Source of the DNA: Orbilia blumenaviensis
Taxonomy: Eukaryota; Ascomycota; Orbiliomycetes; Orbiliales; Orbiliaceae
Assembly (NCBI GenBank): GCA_036872755.1
Contig: JAVHNS010000002.1
Coordinates: 2,232,001-2,296,000 of the forward strand
Length of the DNA: 64,000 nt
Reading direction: 5' to 3'
Part shown: positions 1 through 11,961 of the stretch, piece by piece
How the letters are laid out: each line of letters opens with the position of its first letter
Position numbering within the stretch: the first letter of the stretch is position 1
Notes under the pieces: generated by a model
The model's database searches: none
What the model was told of the DNA's origin: nothing
The model's input: only the letters and a program-made list of their open reading frames with translations
Translations under genes and position numbers: made by a program

Positions 1-3000
1 TGTGCGAGCGCTACTTTAGGTCCTTTAGTCGCCGATCTTAGCTGTGCCCGAACTTTATACCCGATAGCAGAAGCTACTCTGATAACGCTAGATGTTTGGC
101 GACCTGTCGAATTGATGACAACCAATGTGCCCCTGGATCCTGGAATTGCAGTCATTGTATCTACCTAAACGTACGAGCTCAAGAGCTGTTGTAGAGGAAT
201 TGGGGAAGAGTATCGATAAAGATAGACGTTGGAGGGTTCGTGTTGTTGGTTTGATAGCAGCCAAGAATCCGGGGAAGTATCGGTGAGGGAGGAAGAGAGA
301 AAAAAAGAAAATTTAGGGAAAATTCGAATTGATGCGAGCGATATATAAACTTTGGGAATGGGACCGGTAGCCCAGAGCAAGGCCCGCAACTTCGAAGCGG
401 AGGTCGGGTATATGGGTGTCTTTCAAATAAGGAAACGAAAGTAGATATGTTTATATATAAGAGCCGCGGAAATAAACGCTAAAGATCTCTGACAGGAGTG
501 AGGGCGGGCTAGAGGGCGGACCGGCGAGATGTATCGTATTTAAGAGATGCCAGTGAAAAGACTCCGAAGGTCTCGTATCGAAAGCTAATCCATTATAAAC
601 CTTTTAAGCCTAGAACCCCAAAGGCACTAAGGAATGTGACCTTATCTATCAATCGCAGTCGTCATTTCACACAAGAATTTTATTCTCTCTCTCTGGCCGA
701 ATTTTTTCCTATTTTTTTTTTTTTTTTTTTTTTTTTTCTTTCGTGTCGCCCAAAACGTGCCCGCAGTTAAACACTGGGTTAGCTTTGGCTCGTTGATTTA
801 ATTGATATGGGGAAACAGATGGAGTAGACGCTAGCAGCAGACCCACATGTTGGGTAAGTGCATCTGCAGGCCCTGTAATCGATGGAGGAGTTCGTTGTTG
901 CTTTTTGCCGTAAGGTTAGTCGACCCTGGTTCCGGAGCCTTGTTCCTTATATGTGTGCTCGATCCTGGTGATAGGTAAACGAATTTTTTCTCTTTCTTTG
1001 ACCGCCATACACCGTATACATACATATATCTGTGGATAAGGATCCCAACTGCAGTCTTGTCAGCAAGGAAATTCAAGGTTTATACGGGGTTAGAATAAGA
1101 AACGATGGGGAAAGAGAGAAGAGAAAAAGAAAATAAGGGGTAGAAGTATATACATAATTTTATGTAGATCAGATATAGATAACAAGGCTTGTAATCTCCG
1201 TTCTGATAGGATTAGGTCCAGATAGAGAAAATACGTAAATCGATATATTGGCCTGCATTGTCCTGTTTCTTTGTTCTGTTTTCTCCTTTTTTTTTTTTTT
1301 TCTGTTCACACGCAGTTGCCCAGACCCAATGGCGAGGAGAGGGGCATGCTCAGGGAATTGGCTCTCAACAGCTACAGCACTTTAGCTTTGCACTATTCCG
1401 TATCGACCTTCTATCAAATGTGCAAACTCTTTGTCAAAGAAGTAAAGAGATGGGCCCGGTCAGCGTCGACCAGCTGGGTTGGCTTGGGGCGAATAAATCG
1501 CCTGATTTGACCGAAATGGTGTGATAACTTTTACCCTATCTGATGGCGTGAGAGCTCAGAGATAAGGTACCGGACGATATCCACCAGTCGATTCACCAGT
1601 ACATCTATCGGCAAGCAGGCGAACCCGGAGGCATGCGTTATCTGGAGCGATGGGGAGGCTGTTGGTGGCAGCTAAAAAAGACCTCATGACCAGGACGATT
1701 CGGACAGTGCTTGCATCCGGGAGTGGCTCCGACGGCCGACAAGCTTAATAGTTTGATCCAATTCGACCACGACGAAGGAATTACATACGAAAGCCCGACC
1801 GAACTAGGAGTTCCGACAGCTGGCTATCGAAACCATCACACCGGTCCCCCCAGGCTGTGGCTTTCTTCGGACAGGGTGAAATTTTATATCTACACCTCCA
1901 CCACTGTTTGCATATTTGATTCCCTTAGCTCGCCTTCTGCTCGAAACTGTGGCCCAGCAGCTAAATGATGCTAGACTTTTATTGAATGACGAAAAAAGGC
2001 TGAATGCGATTTTACGTAAACGAGGTTCTCTAGATCCTGACTTGGCAGCTAAATCGATGATAGGATACCTTTCTAACCCCATAGTAGTATTTTTTTGTTC
2101 CCTTCCGCTCCTGAGTTTGTTGCCCAATTATTTGGTCAGGTGTCACGAACATGAACCTATACATCCCCTTCAGGTCGCTTGTCAATGCCGCTTCAGCTAG
2201 GACTACTCCGATATCCGCCCGCCAGGTCTATCCCCACACGTGGCTAGCTAATGAAAGCTTGAGAGGCCAAATCACACAATCGTGCTATCTTCATATATTC
2301 ACCTACTAGAATCAACCGAGAGATAGCGGTTCCATGCGAATTGTCAAGCTCTAAATCTCAAAAACGATATAAGAAATCACTATGATTGTGAGTCTTTTTT
2401 TCTTTTCTTTTCTGGTTTTCTCCTGAAAATCAGCTATCATATTTCGCAATTCCTTATCGATCGGACGAATGAGAAATCACTCAAGTGACGAAGCTCTTGC
2501 ACTCGGTATATTCCTCCCGAGGCTGTTATCAGTTCCTCAAGTGCTGTCTACGAATCCTTTCGCCGGTCCAACCCCCGTGATAGCAGGTAGGTTGGGCTAC
2601 CTAGGCTAGTTCGGAGCTAACCCACACTCCAGAAGCCTAAAAGAGGTGGCGCTGTACGTATCCGAGACCGAACTTCCTGCTTTATGCATTACCCCAGATT
2701 TTCCAAAAGATGAAGGCAAATCTGTTTAAGGAAAGAAATAGCCCCCCTCTTAGGCTTTTTTGCCAAAGATCCCAAACCTTGGATCACCTACTAACCTTGT
2801 TTTGACTACTCTTGAATTTCTGGGGCAGAGGTTGGTTCCGCGGAAATTCTGAACGGCGAATTGATATTTGTGTTTGTTTTATCTCATCATGATGACACAA
2901 GATATCATATTCGATAGACGAGGCTGTTAAGACGTCTTCGGCAGATTCTAGAAAAATAGTTGGTACTAAATTACTAACATCGACGCAATCCCACCCGCAA

Positions 3001-5510
3001 TTTATTTGCATATTTGCACCATCTGGCCACGAGATGAGTGATTGCATATGCTGGTAGGTAACTAGATCATGAATCAGACGCACCCCAGAGTGTAACTCCT
3101 ACATGCAGTTGTATTACATGTCCTACTAGGGACGTCGTGCGTAGCCGAGTCAAAAGCGACAAGCAGGTATTCGCGACTATTTCAAACAAGTTTTAGTGTC
3201 ATTGCAAGGACACAGTAACATCACGATAACAAAGAATTAAGACGGCTTGGAACCGAGATATCAGATTGGTCTACCTGGATGGGGTTGACCAGTTGGCTGT
3301 GAGAGTGGCTGCATGACAGCGAGTGATATATCGAGATTCGAAACGTCGACAAGCAACTTTCCCCACCAGTAAAGGGGTCAGATACGGGGTAGACTAATGA
3401 CTAGCTCCATGGGTAAATGCACGATATCTCGGGTACGAATGATCATGAGAATGTGATGAAGGTAGTGAAGTCGAATCTATCCCTCACAAGACAGCACTGA
3501 GCTAGCTCAATCTAGAACAAGTAACCTTATATCCCTACAATTGGGTGAACGCAATAAAGCTTAGCGGAACGGAGAACTCCAGCTTTTGAACCCGCCAAAT
3601 AATACCGAGGTTTATGTGCATGATTTTGATATAAAACGATCTTTTTTGGTAAATTTTTGGTGAAATAGGTTGGAGGTAGGATTGAAACCATGGGTGAACC
3701 GAAATATCGCACCCGAACCGAGGCGCACAAACTACGACATCATGTACTCCAAACTCGGCAAACTATCAAGGCAAAAACTTCCACAAGGGCAACCAGTCGT
3801 ATCTATGACAGTTGGAAGCTCGTATTTCGGTTTTATGGTCATAGGTATTGGCCCTGATAAAAAGTAGCGTTAGTTTTGGTGTTCCAATTGGTTGTAGATA
3901 TCGATATTATATTAATTTGTTCAATTGATTGTCAAATTCGGCTTACCACAGGCATCCTTGATTGACAGGCAGGGGACTACCCCGAGCCACACCAACAGAA
4001 AAATTTGTGTGTTCAACAACCTCATTGCACAATATTGGACGTGGGCGTTCTTGAGATTGTTTCTCTACGGCGGTAGAACGGAACGGAGGATTCGAAAATA
4101 TATGGCAGGGTAACGATTGAATTGGATAGTGTCGGAGATGGCCTTGGTCCTGTCAACGGATCGAGGGAAACTAATGCAAAGTGAAGCAAATGAACATATT
4201 ATGGCGGACGACCGGAGTGCCTAAAACCATTCATAGAAGTTTGCATCGTGCAATGTTCTCAGCTCAATGTCACGTTAACAAGAGAGGAGAGAAATAAAAA
4301 CCACATTTATACCTTACGTTATATCTTGGCCGCCACCCTTTTGAAGGCCGATTAATATGTCATATTGCCTTGTAATATTTCCGTCATTTGTTTACATTTT
4401 CAAAGTCCGGAGTTGGGCAATAGGATTTCTCCCCACAGCAATGTGCCCGTATATCACGGACCGAATCAATTGCTTATGATTTTGAGAAATTTGTCCAACG
4501 AATGCAGTTGGGTGCAATTGCGAGATTCTGCCCCGCATTTGTCAAAGACTAATGACCCGCACGGGTGCTAAACGTGAACGGGATCGGCTCGTTGGGTAAG
4601 GCCTGGACTCCCGTTTTGCCAATAGGCTTCCGCCGACGGTATACGTCTCCCGTAAAGAACTCGATGTCGGACCACAGACACTAAAGTGTGACGATCATGA
4701 CATTCAAGGACTCGCTTTCTATTTTGAGGACAATGCGGCATTCGAATTTTCCAACTCCTCCCCAATAACGAATAAGCCAATACGTAGGGGTTCTCTCGGC
4801 CAGTAAATTAATGCCCCGCATCAACTAGTTTTATAGCCCAACAAGGTCTACGCAACCCATAATCAATGAAACTGGTTCCTTAGGGCAGCTTACGACACCA
4901 GAGAGCAATGGTATCGTTCCTGTCAGACTTTCGTCTAAAAAGCTGACTAAATTTGGCGACTTTTAGTCCAGGTCCCAGGCACTTGGTCTCCTCTGACGCG
5001 TCACCACCTCGCCAAAAGTGCACAAACCCACCACAGCCAAATTGGCAACCTAACGCCTCTGCGGCTCAAACTTAACCATGAAACATTCAAAGAAATTGTT
5101 TATGATAGCGGGACCAGGTTTATTTCCCTGCGGCATGGGGATTTCGAGGGCTTCGTCATGGTTTAAGAGGGGGCGGGGCTGCCTTCTTTTTGAAATGCTC
5201 CCAAGTGACACCTTCATCATATCCTTTTCGCTCTTATTCAACCTTCATTAAATTCTCGATACTTTGGCTTTCGTGTTGCGAAGTTGCCTAGATATAACTC
5301 AAGGCTGGAAACCGTCCGATGCCATTTTAACAGTTAATCGGAATTCTAGAACGGGAACATTTCCCCTCTAGCCAATTATCCCGATCCTATTTTGGCGATA
5401 CGGTTGAAGCCTGAGATATCATTGCGTCTGCGCGGAGACGACACTACCATTTCCCAGCTATTTCCGACCCCAATCGAGTTAAGGGCCGGTCGACGCCATA
5501 CTTAACCAGG
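1..5510. other. Intergenic, no convincing gene
   Basis: I see no gene model here that I would defend. A T26 run lies at 712-737. Two stretches on the plus strand (about 1320-1530 and 1700-2080) translate into protein-like fragments broken by stops and frame changes, for example a segment reading LARLLLETVAQQLNDARLLL near 1920-1980, so a decayed gene or element is possible. Short ORFs on both strands between 2780 and 5240 are not supported by splice sites or recognisable motifs. Confidence 0.5.
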
Positions 5511-6866
5511 ATGCTCCAAGTTCTCTTACCACCTACTTTAGCGACTCGATCAGACGGGGTTGAGAGTCATACTAGATCAAGGCTCCCCGCCCTTCAGTCC
5601 TGTGTCCAGAATCCGAATATATTTTCCCTTCCTTCACCGCTAATCGGGAAAGAGGGAATATTTCCAATAAACGTCAATCTCAAAATGGCATTACCAATCC
5701 TCAAAACTGGCACAAAGGTGTTAAAGGATCCAGAGTTGGAACAAGGGAGCTCGAGCTCAGCATTGGCAAAAGGGAAACAACCGGCGTCAAAACTAGTTAT
5801 CCCAAACCCACAGAAAGAAAAGTTCCTCGTAGGTTTTCGAGGATTTGATGCTTCGGTTGGGCTGCCAGACTCTCCTACAGAGAGCATATTATCTGAAGCC
5901 GACGGATTCCCAATTGCCCCGCCTCTGAAAAAATCTAGATCGGAAAGTCTTCCAGTGGAGGTTGCAGGATTACCCCATTCGATATCTGAACTGCAACTGG
6001 GTCAGAATCCTACTACAGAGTATAGCTCTTATGTTGCAGATGGCTTCCGCCCTGGCGAGGCTTCTGTACGCAGTCCGCCATCATACGACGCTATCTATGG
6101 TGCATTAGGAAATCAGAATGCGATTTCGAGTTCTAGCTTAGTCTCGGACTCGACAAATGAGGCAGGGCCACTCCCTACTAAGAATCTACACACAGTACCC
6201 TCAGTATCTTTATTCAGAACCTTATCGATCCCATCCTCGCCATCTTCGATAGTATCTACTGTAGGAAGCCCAACCTCTTCGACTTCGAATTCGACTTCTG
6301 CCTCTACACCTGCATCAACCCCCTCGGGACCCCTGATATATGCCCGTTTCCCGGAAACAGCGAACCAAAACCCTCGTCGAATCTCACTTCCAGCACGAGC
6401 ACCGTCCACGCCAGGACTAACCCACTCGAACCGCGAGATTATGCGCATCCAAATACGCTCACTCTTTTCTCAATTCTATAAATCCATCCAGTTTACGTGC
6501 AATGACACGGAAAAATGCCTTTTATACGGATATTCGGATGCAACAACCATTAAGGTCCCCTGGAATATTCCAATCGAGCGTGCGCTCCGCCAGCTCTGGA
6601 AGCAGGTTATGGAATATGATGCGGTATGCGGAAAGGTCAAGCCTGAATCGCAGGGGAAAAGAGAATTGGCTACTTATCACGCTGTAGCTATGGGGTTGAT
6701 ATCAAGCGATCTCCCTAGCGAGAGATTGTGCACAATCTGGGATAGGGGTTTGGCATTTGCTACACCAGCGAGACGGGAGTGCGTTCCTGGCTGGTTAAGC
6801 TTTACGGAGTTTGTGGCCATCGTTTGGATGGTCGGGATGGCTGCGACCGACCCGTCATTCCACTAG
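5511..6866 (+). CDS. Ser/Pro-rich fungal protein with divergent EH-like C-terminus
   Basis: Uninterrupted 451-codon ORF. A second in-frame ATG at 5685 (residue 59, context CAAAATGG) is an equally good start and begins the part that looks most protein-like. Residues about 60-330 are low-complexity and Ser/Thr/Pro-rich, with a run of Ser-Thr-Pro around 245-275, so this part is probably disordered. The last 100 residues look folded. They contain a pattern like the second half of an EH (Eps15-homology) domain: SSDLPSERLCTIWD, then GWLSFTEFVAIVWM, against the family pattern SGLP..L..IW......G.L...EF..Am.L. EH domains bind NPF peptides in endocytosis and actin patches, so a trafficking role is possible. 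The first half of the domain is weak, and the insert between IWD and GWLSF is longer than usual. The function is inference; that the gene is real is likely. Confidence 0.7.
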   Translation: MLQVLLPPTLATRSDGVESHTRSRLPALQSCVQNPNIFSLPSPLIGKEGIFPINVNLKMALPILKTGTKVLKDPELEQGSSSSALAKGKQPASKLVIPNPQKEKFLVGFRGFDASVGLPDSPTESILSEADGFPIAPPLKKSRSESLPVEVAGLPHSISELQLGQNPTTEYSSYVADGFRPGEASVRSPPSYDAIYGALGNQNAISSSSLVSDSTNEAGPLPTKNLHTVPSVSLFRTLSIPSSPSSIVSTVGSPTSSTSNSTSASTPASTPSGPLIYARFPETANQNPRRISLPARAPSTPGLTHSNREIMRIQIRSLFSQFYKSIQFTCNDTEKCLLYGYSDATTIKVPWNIPIERALRQLWKQVMEYDAVCGKVKPESQGKRELATYHAVAMGLISSDLPSERLCTIWDRGLAFATPARRECVPGWLSFTEFVAIVWMVGMAATDPSFH

Positions 6867-7569
6867 TATTTTCGCCGAGTTTGAGTGATTGTAAAGATCG
6901 GAGTTTTCGAATGTCGGCCCATTTAGGGAGCCATACGCAGCTTTTTCACCAGGAACATTACAAGGAGTTATTGTTGGTCAGCAATTAGCTATATTAGCGT
7001 GTAGATACCAGGTTTATTAGTTGTTTTTTGTATATATTAGCATCGTTTGCTTTGCATTTGAAATTATCGACCATATGCATTAAATATCAGATAACAATCT
7101 TTCTAAAACCAACGTCCCAAATTCCTAGGATTTCGTATACATAAGTATTGTGGCTATCTCACCACTGCCTTCGGATACATCTGGAGGAACTCGAAGGCCT
7201 TGAGGGCTCCTTAAGCTTTGTACGGAGTTGCATGATCGCCATATAGCTAATAAATATAATATATATATAAACGTTGTAAAGTGGATAAGAGATAAACCAA
7301 GCTAACCACAGAGGTCGTTTTTGATTGTGTCTGGAAATTTGGGGGTCTGTTTTGTTGGGCGGTTGAAGTCCGCATAACGTTGTCTATTTGCGGTTCTATA
7401 TTTTTTCCCAAAACTACTAATTCGGGAAAGTATCTAAATCCGGAATATGATTCTATAAAAATGAACAGTTTTGGACCTTCACCCCTTCACCTTCGCTCAT
7501 AAACTAAACTACACCATAAGCCTATTCGAATAACATATCATAAACTTATAAAGATACCATCTTATCAAA
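6867..7569. other. Intergenic, 3' of EH-like gene and promoter of SDR gene
   Basis: The stretch is AT-rich, with a TA-rich tract near 7250-7272. A TATA-like CTATAAAAATG at about 7453-7463 lies some 110 bp upstream of the SDR start and is a plausible core promoter. No other feature was seen. Confidence 0.4.
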
Positions 7570-8672
7570 ATGTCTAACTTTAACTACAAAAAAATCTTGA
7601 TAATCGGAGCGACCAGCGGTATCGGTCAGGCCCTCGCGGAAAAGTTTATTGAGCAAGGCATCCAGGTTGTAGTCACGGGAAGGCGAGAGGACCGCCTCAA
7701 GACTTTCACCGAGCAGAAAGGCGGGTCCTATGAAGTATTCGACCTCACCAAGCTCCAAGAAATCCCTAGTTTCGTCGATAAGTACGTTATCATTCAAAGT
7801 CGATCCCGTCTTTGAGAGCAAAAATTACAACAAACAAATTTGTGTTGTCTAACATGTCGGGTTACACGAAGATTGACCAAGGATCACCATGATATCGACG
7901 CCATACTTCTCAATTCAGGTAAGAGGTTGTTCTTAAACAGTATCATGACCTGGTACGGTCTCGCTGATGAATCAAAATACCACAGGTATCCAACGCGGTT
8001 TTAACTTCACGAAGCCTGAAACCGTCGACCTGGACGTTATCACTGAGGAGCTGACTGTCAACTATCTGTCCTACATCCATCTGACGACTGCCGTGCTACC
8101 TTTTCTCCTAAAAAAGGACTCCTCCGCTCTGATTTATGTCAGCTCGGTACTTGCCATGGTTCCACTGGCAAGATGCCCGAACTACTGCGCGAGCAAGGCG
8201 GCATTGCATCAGTTTGTGCTCTCGCTTCGTAACCAGCTGGAAGGGACTTCAGTGAAAGTTCTTGAGATATTTCCTGTAAGATCCTCCGTTTTGATAACAT
8301 AAGCCATTTATGCATTTACTAAGCCTTATAATCATAAAACTATAGCCTGCGGTCCAAACAGAGCTTCATGATGAAACCAACCAACCAGGCGAGTATCCGT
8401 TGGGGCGCGACAATGCACCTGCATAGTGATGTTCACTAATAACTGAATGGTCTGTACTCTATAGATATGAAGGGAGTGGGTAAAATTGGCATGCCATTGG
8501 ACGAGTTCGTGGAAGAAACATGGAAAGATTTGACCCTCGGGGCGGAAACGGATGGTATTAAACCCACTGGGATCTGGCACCGGTGCACCTAAGGCCAGCC
8601 TCGCTAATATGGTTACACAAAAAATTTCTAGAATACCCTATTGGGTTCGGGAAGATGGTGTATGAAGCGTAA
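7570..8672 (+). CDS. Short-chain dehydrogenase/reductase, DltE-like
   Basis: NAD(P)H-dependent oxidoreductase of the classical SDR family; the substrate is unknown. Six exons fit splice signals and phase: 7570-7781, 7872-7918, 7986-8275, 8346-8388, 8465-8554 and 8632-8672, giving 240 residues, a normal SDR length. The N-terminal Rossmann motif GATSGIG, the NSG motif after strand 4 (LLNSG, split by intron 2), the active-site Ser (YVSS) and YCASK (YxxxK) are all present. EIFPPAVQTEL, spanning intron 3, is the usual fungal continuation. Intron 4 (8389-8464) appears to use a GC donor (GCGAGT), which is needed to read PDMKGVGKIGMPLDEF. Intron 5 joins to EYPIGFGKMVYEA before TAA. A strong GTAAGT at 8669, overlapping that stop, could instead start a sixth intron (acceptor near 8736) and add about 28 unmatched residues. 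The family call is secure; the extreme C-terminus is not. Confidence 0.88.
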
Positions 8673-10407
8673 GTCTGCGGGACCTTCAGTTCAACCATGT
8701 ACAGTTTAAGACTTGAGATAAGTTGCTGATATATAGGGGCTACACAGTATTGAAGTGCCTCGCAAAACCATCATGCAAAAGTTCCCCCAAACGCCAGCGA
8801 ACATTTAACCCAATGCATAGCTAAAATTTTTGGGATTAAATCCCACAATTTATCTGGATGTCTTGTTCTCAGTGCCTCTTTAAGAAACTTTTGGTCCGAC
8901 CGGCTCAATACAGATATTTTCCTTGCGGCAAATGTTGAAAATATTTTTTATTTGAATTTCTATGTACCCCGTTATATAAGCTCGAAATCAATTAAACTAT
9001 AATTTCGCGAACTCGCAGCTGCGATGTGTAGAAAGTCTTCACAGGTTTAAATAGTGCTTGGCACCAGACCTAGTGGCCGCTATCAGCTATTTGTCCTGGT
9101 GCGGGTTTAGATTTATACGTACGTGTAGGACCCGCAGAGACCCTTGGAATGTTACATCCAATTTGCGAACGCTAAAAAGTCGCAGGGCCCGAATCTACAG
9201 TATTTATTGACATGGCGATTTTTGTTTGAAACATGTTCCCATGAGTAAATGCGAACGAGATAAATTCATATTTCGAATTTTAAGACTGCTATTGCAGCCT
9301 GCGCACGTTCATCATACCCGGCAAGCGGCATTCGGGAGGGTATTAGTGCGCCACCTATGAATAATCTCCAACAGGCCACAATTTATCGGATTCTTCGCCA
9401 AATTACATGTCGGTAACACCCACACACCGATCCCACATGAAATGCGACAACCAAAGCTCGCACTATATAAGCCCTTCGTGGTTCATATTAGCCTAGTGGC
9501 TGTGGCCTGGATTATAGCCAAGTTTTAGTTGGCTAGACCAGCTAGTCAGGTTTCTGCGCCCCTTCCTCCAGATAGCGATCTTCTAGACTTACATACGTAT
9601 AGGCCTAGTAAAATGGTCGACCCCTTTACCGAAGATCTTTGACAAAAATGCTACTAGGACAATTCTAGCAATTCGAGTCGTTTCGGGGAGCTAGAACTTC
9701 GCAGCTTTGGTTTCAAGAGAGAAAAAATCGTAGCATCTTCGCTTGCAATTAGCCCCACTAGCCATGGTCATCAAAGGTTCCGATGCACAAGAACATGGGT
9801 CAACTTTGTCGCTCTAGCACTGTTTTGGGTGGTGAAGACCTATTTTAAGCTATGAAGAAAAGCGAATTGCATGTTAACAAGTTCGCGGTGCATCGCCATC
9901 AAAGCAGCAGCTCCCCAATATATGCAATGTGTTAAAATGGGGTAAGTCGAGGCAAGGGAAGAGCAGGAAGACCGCTGGAATTTAGAGCGATTAAAACAGG
10001 GGAAGCCAGAAGACATGGTCCTATCAGGACCGCAATTATTCGATGTTGGAAGTATCTTGGCTGCCGGGTTGCATTTGGCGTCGTACCTGTAGCCAAAAAA
10101 TTAAAAAAAAAAAAAAAAAAAGTGCCACCGTCAGACGGACGGCAAAAGTTGAACATGGTTGTATCATTTAAAACTCGTTTTATTCCCGGGATCCTAATTT
10201 ATACGACTTCTGCTTCCATCTTTTTCCCATTCGATCTTTCTTCTCGTTCATTTCAGTTCGTTCCATTGAGCTGGCTTACCTTTCCTCTTCAACCTTCAAC
10301 AACGCTTCATTCGATTCTTGAGGGGCATCCTTCCTTTTGATTACGACAGATCTTATAAGCTTTCAATCACGTAGACGCACTAGGACATATATATTTAATA
10401 CTCGGAA
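8673..10407. other. Intergenic
   Basis: No gene is visible. There is an A19 run at 10103-10121. The last 250 bp before the next gene are pyrimidine-rich (10200-10340) with a TATA-like ATATATATTTAATA at about 10386, consistent with a fungal promoter and 5' leader. Confidence 0.4.
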
Positions 10408-11840
10408 ATGCCTCCTATCACGCTTAATAGGAGGGCGATACTAGCCCTGGGTGGTGCCTTCTTTCTTTTTCTCATTCTATCTGGAGCTATCACCAACCAC
10501 GTCAGACCAGATCTCATCCAGAATCATCTACCTGACAGCTGGAGGTCGAAATCTAATTTACCCCCACCGCAGCAAGACCCGCCAGCAGCAGCACCACCAC
10601 CCAAACTTGATAACGGAGACCCTCGTCAAAAATGGCAAGAAGAGATATTCCCACTTGCTAAGGCAGGCAAAGTCCCTAAAATCAATCCCAAGAACATTGT
10701 CAAAGACAACAATCTAAAAACACCATTGCTCATCGGATTCACGCGAAACTGGTATCTTCTGGAGCAAGCGGTCGTTTCCTATCTCGCAGCAGGATGGCCG
10801 TCTTCGCAAGTTATCGTAATCGACAATAGTGGTGTGATGGATTCTAACGTATGTGGGCCTATTTATTTTCTCGCAGTTCTGGCCCCTCGAGTTCGCTCTT
10901 TGCTGACATTCGCAATCCAATTGCTTTGAAACAATAGCTTCGCGGTCTCCTCACACCGAAGAACCCATGGTATCTGAACCACACGCGACTCACGCAACTC
11001 GGCGTCTCTGTTAAACGTACCCCGACACTCCTTAGCTTCGCACAACTCCAGAACTTCTTTATCAACTATGCGATTGAGCAAGATTGGGGGTACTATTTCT
11101 GGTCGCATATGGATGTTGTTGTGTTATCGAAGGAATACGACACTAAGAATTATAAGGGCTTATACGAGGGTGCCGTCGACATCCTGAGAAATGCATTGGA
11201 TGAACGACGACATTGGGCGCTCAAATTCTTTGCTTACGATTGGTTGACTTTGGTTAATGTTGAAGCGATGAAGGATATTGGTGCATGGGATACTCAGGTA
11301 GGAAGCATATTATGGTTAAGGTCTAATGAAAACACGACTAACTGGTTATAGATTCCGTACTACATGACCGACTGCGATATGTACGCACGCTTAAATATGA
11401 AGAACTGGACTTTGGACCCCGTCGATGTCGGTCACGTTTACGATGTTGGTTCTCACCTTAAGGATCTTGCCGTTCTATACCCAGCCGAGGGCCAGGAATC
11501 CGAATTAAATACAACACGTTTCAACGATCTCAAGATTGAGTTGGAGAGAATGATGAAGGAGAAGCAGGAAAACAAGGGCGCCAGCGGAAGAAATTACTGG
11601 CAGGCTCGTCAGGATGGTGGACAAGGCGAACCTTTCTGGAGAAATCCTAAAGGTTTCGAGAGAGCGTAAGTTGAATCATTCTGTAGAGCCCGTAATCTGA
11701 AAGTCGACTAACGAAGCGCGAATAGCATCAACTTCTGGATTGAAAAGGGCCGAGAGCTTTTCAGGCTTAAATGGGACTACGGCGACTGTGATCTCGTCCA
11801 GAAAGGCTACAAATACGGCGAGGAATGGACAAGAGGTTAA
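10408..11840 (+). CDS. Type II membrane glycosyltransferase-like protein
   Basis: Predicted 409 residues in four exons: 10408-10848, 10938-11297, 11352-11665 and 11726-11840, all with GT-AG introns and consistent phase. A short basic N-terminus and one hydrophobic segment (residues about 13-28, ALGGAFFLFLILSG) suggest a Golgi-type signal anchor. A Pro/Gln/Ala stem (about 45-70) and a luminal domain follow. That domain begins LIGFTRNWYLLEQAV, has a GT-A-like core (VIVIDNSG), and carries acidic motifs FWSHMDVVV and MTDCDMY that could coordinate a metal-sugar nucleotide. The C-terminus is Lys/Glu-rich and ends WDYGDCDLV...EEWTRG. I recognise the pattern as a conserved fungal putative glycosyltransferase but cannot name donor or acceptor. 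The gene is complete: the transposon starting at 11896 lies only in its 3' flank, though the loss of its native terminator could affect 3'-end formation. Confidence 0.82.
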
Positions 11841-11890
11841 GCGGGCATTACTACAATTCTATGCGGTACCTTTCGTTATTACTATTTTAA

Positions 11891-11895
11891 TACGC
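11891..11895. repeat. Left flanking direct repeat TACGC
   Basis: TACGC immediately precedes the left inverted repeat, and an identical copy follows the right one (13107-13111). It may be a 5-bp target-site duplication, or a TA duplication plus chance or terminal bases; both give the same empty site. Confidence 0.7.
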
Positions 11896-11928
11896 CACGG
11901 GGGTGACACTAAAAGCGAAACAAAAATC
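11896..11928 (+). repeat. Left terminal inverted repeat (33 bp)
   Basis: Perfect reverse complement of 13074-13106. It begins CACGGGGGTGACAC and ends AAAAATC. It marks the 5' end of the transposon. Confidence 0.95.
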
Positions 11929-11961
11929 GCAAACCAAAACAACACCACCATCACCACCACC

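Noticed and set aside
11740..11961. Upstream extension of the transposase ORF into the neighbouring gene
   Set aside because: The glycosyltransferase-like last exon is read in a different frame and ends at 11840; the transposase proper starts at the ATG at 11962 inside the element.
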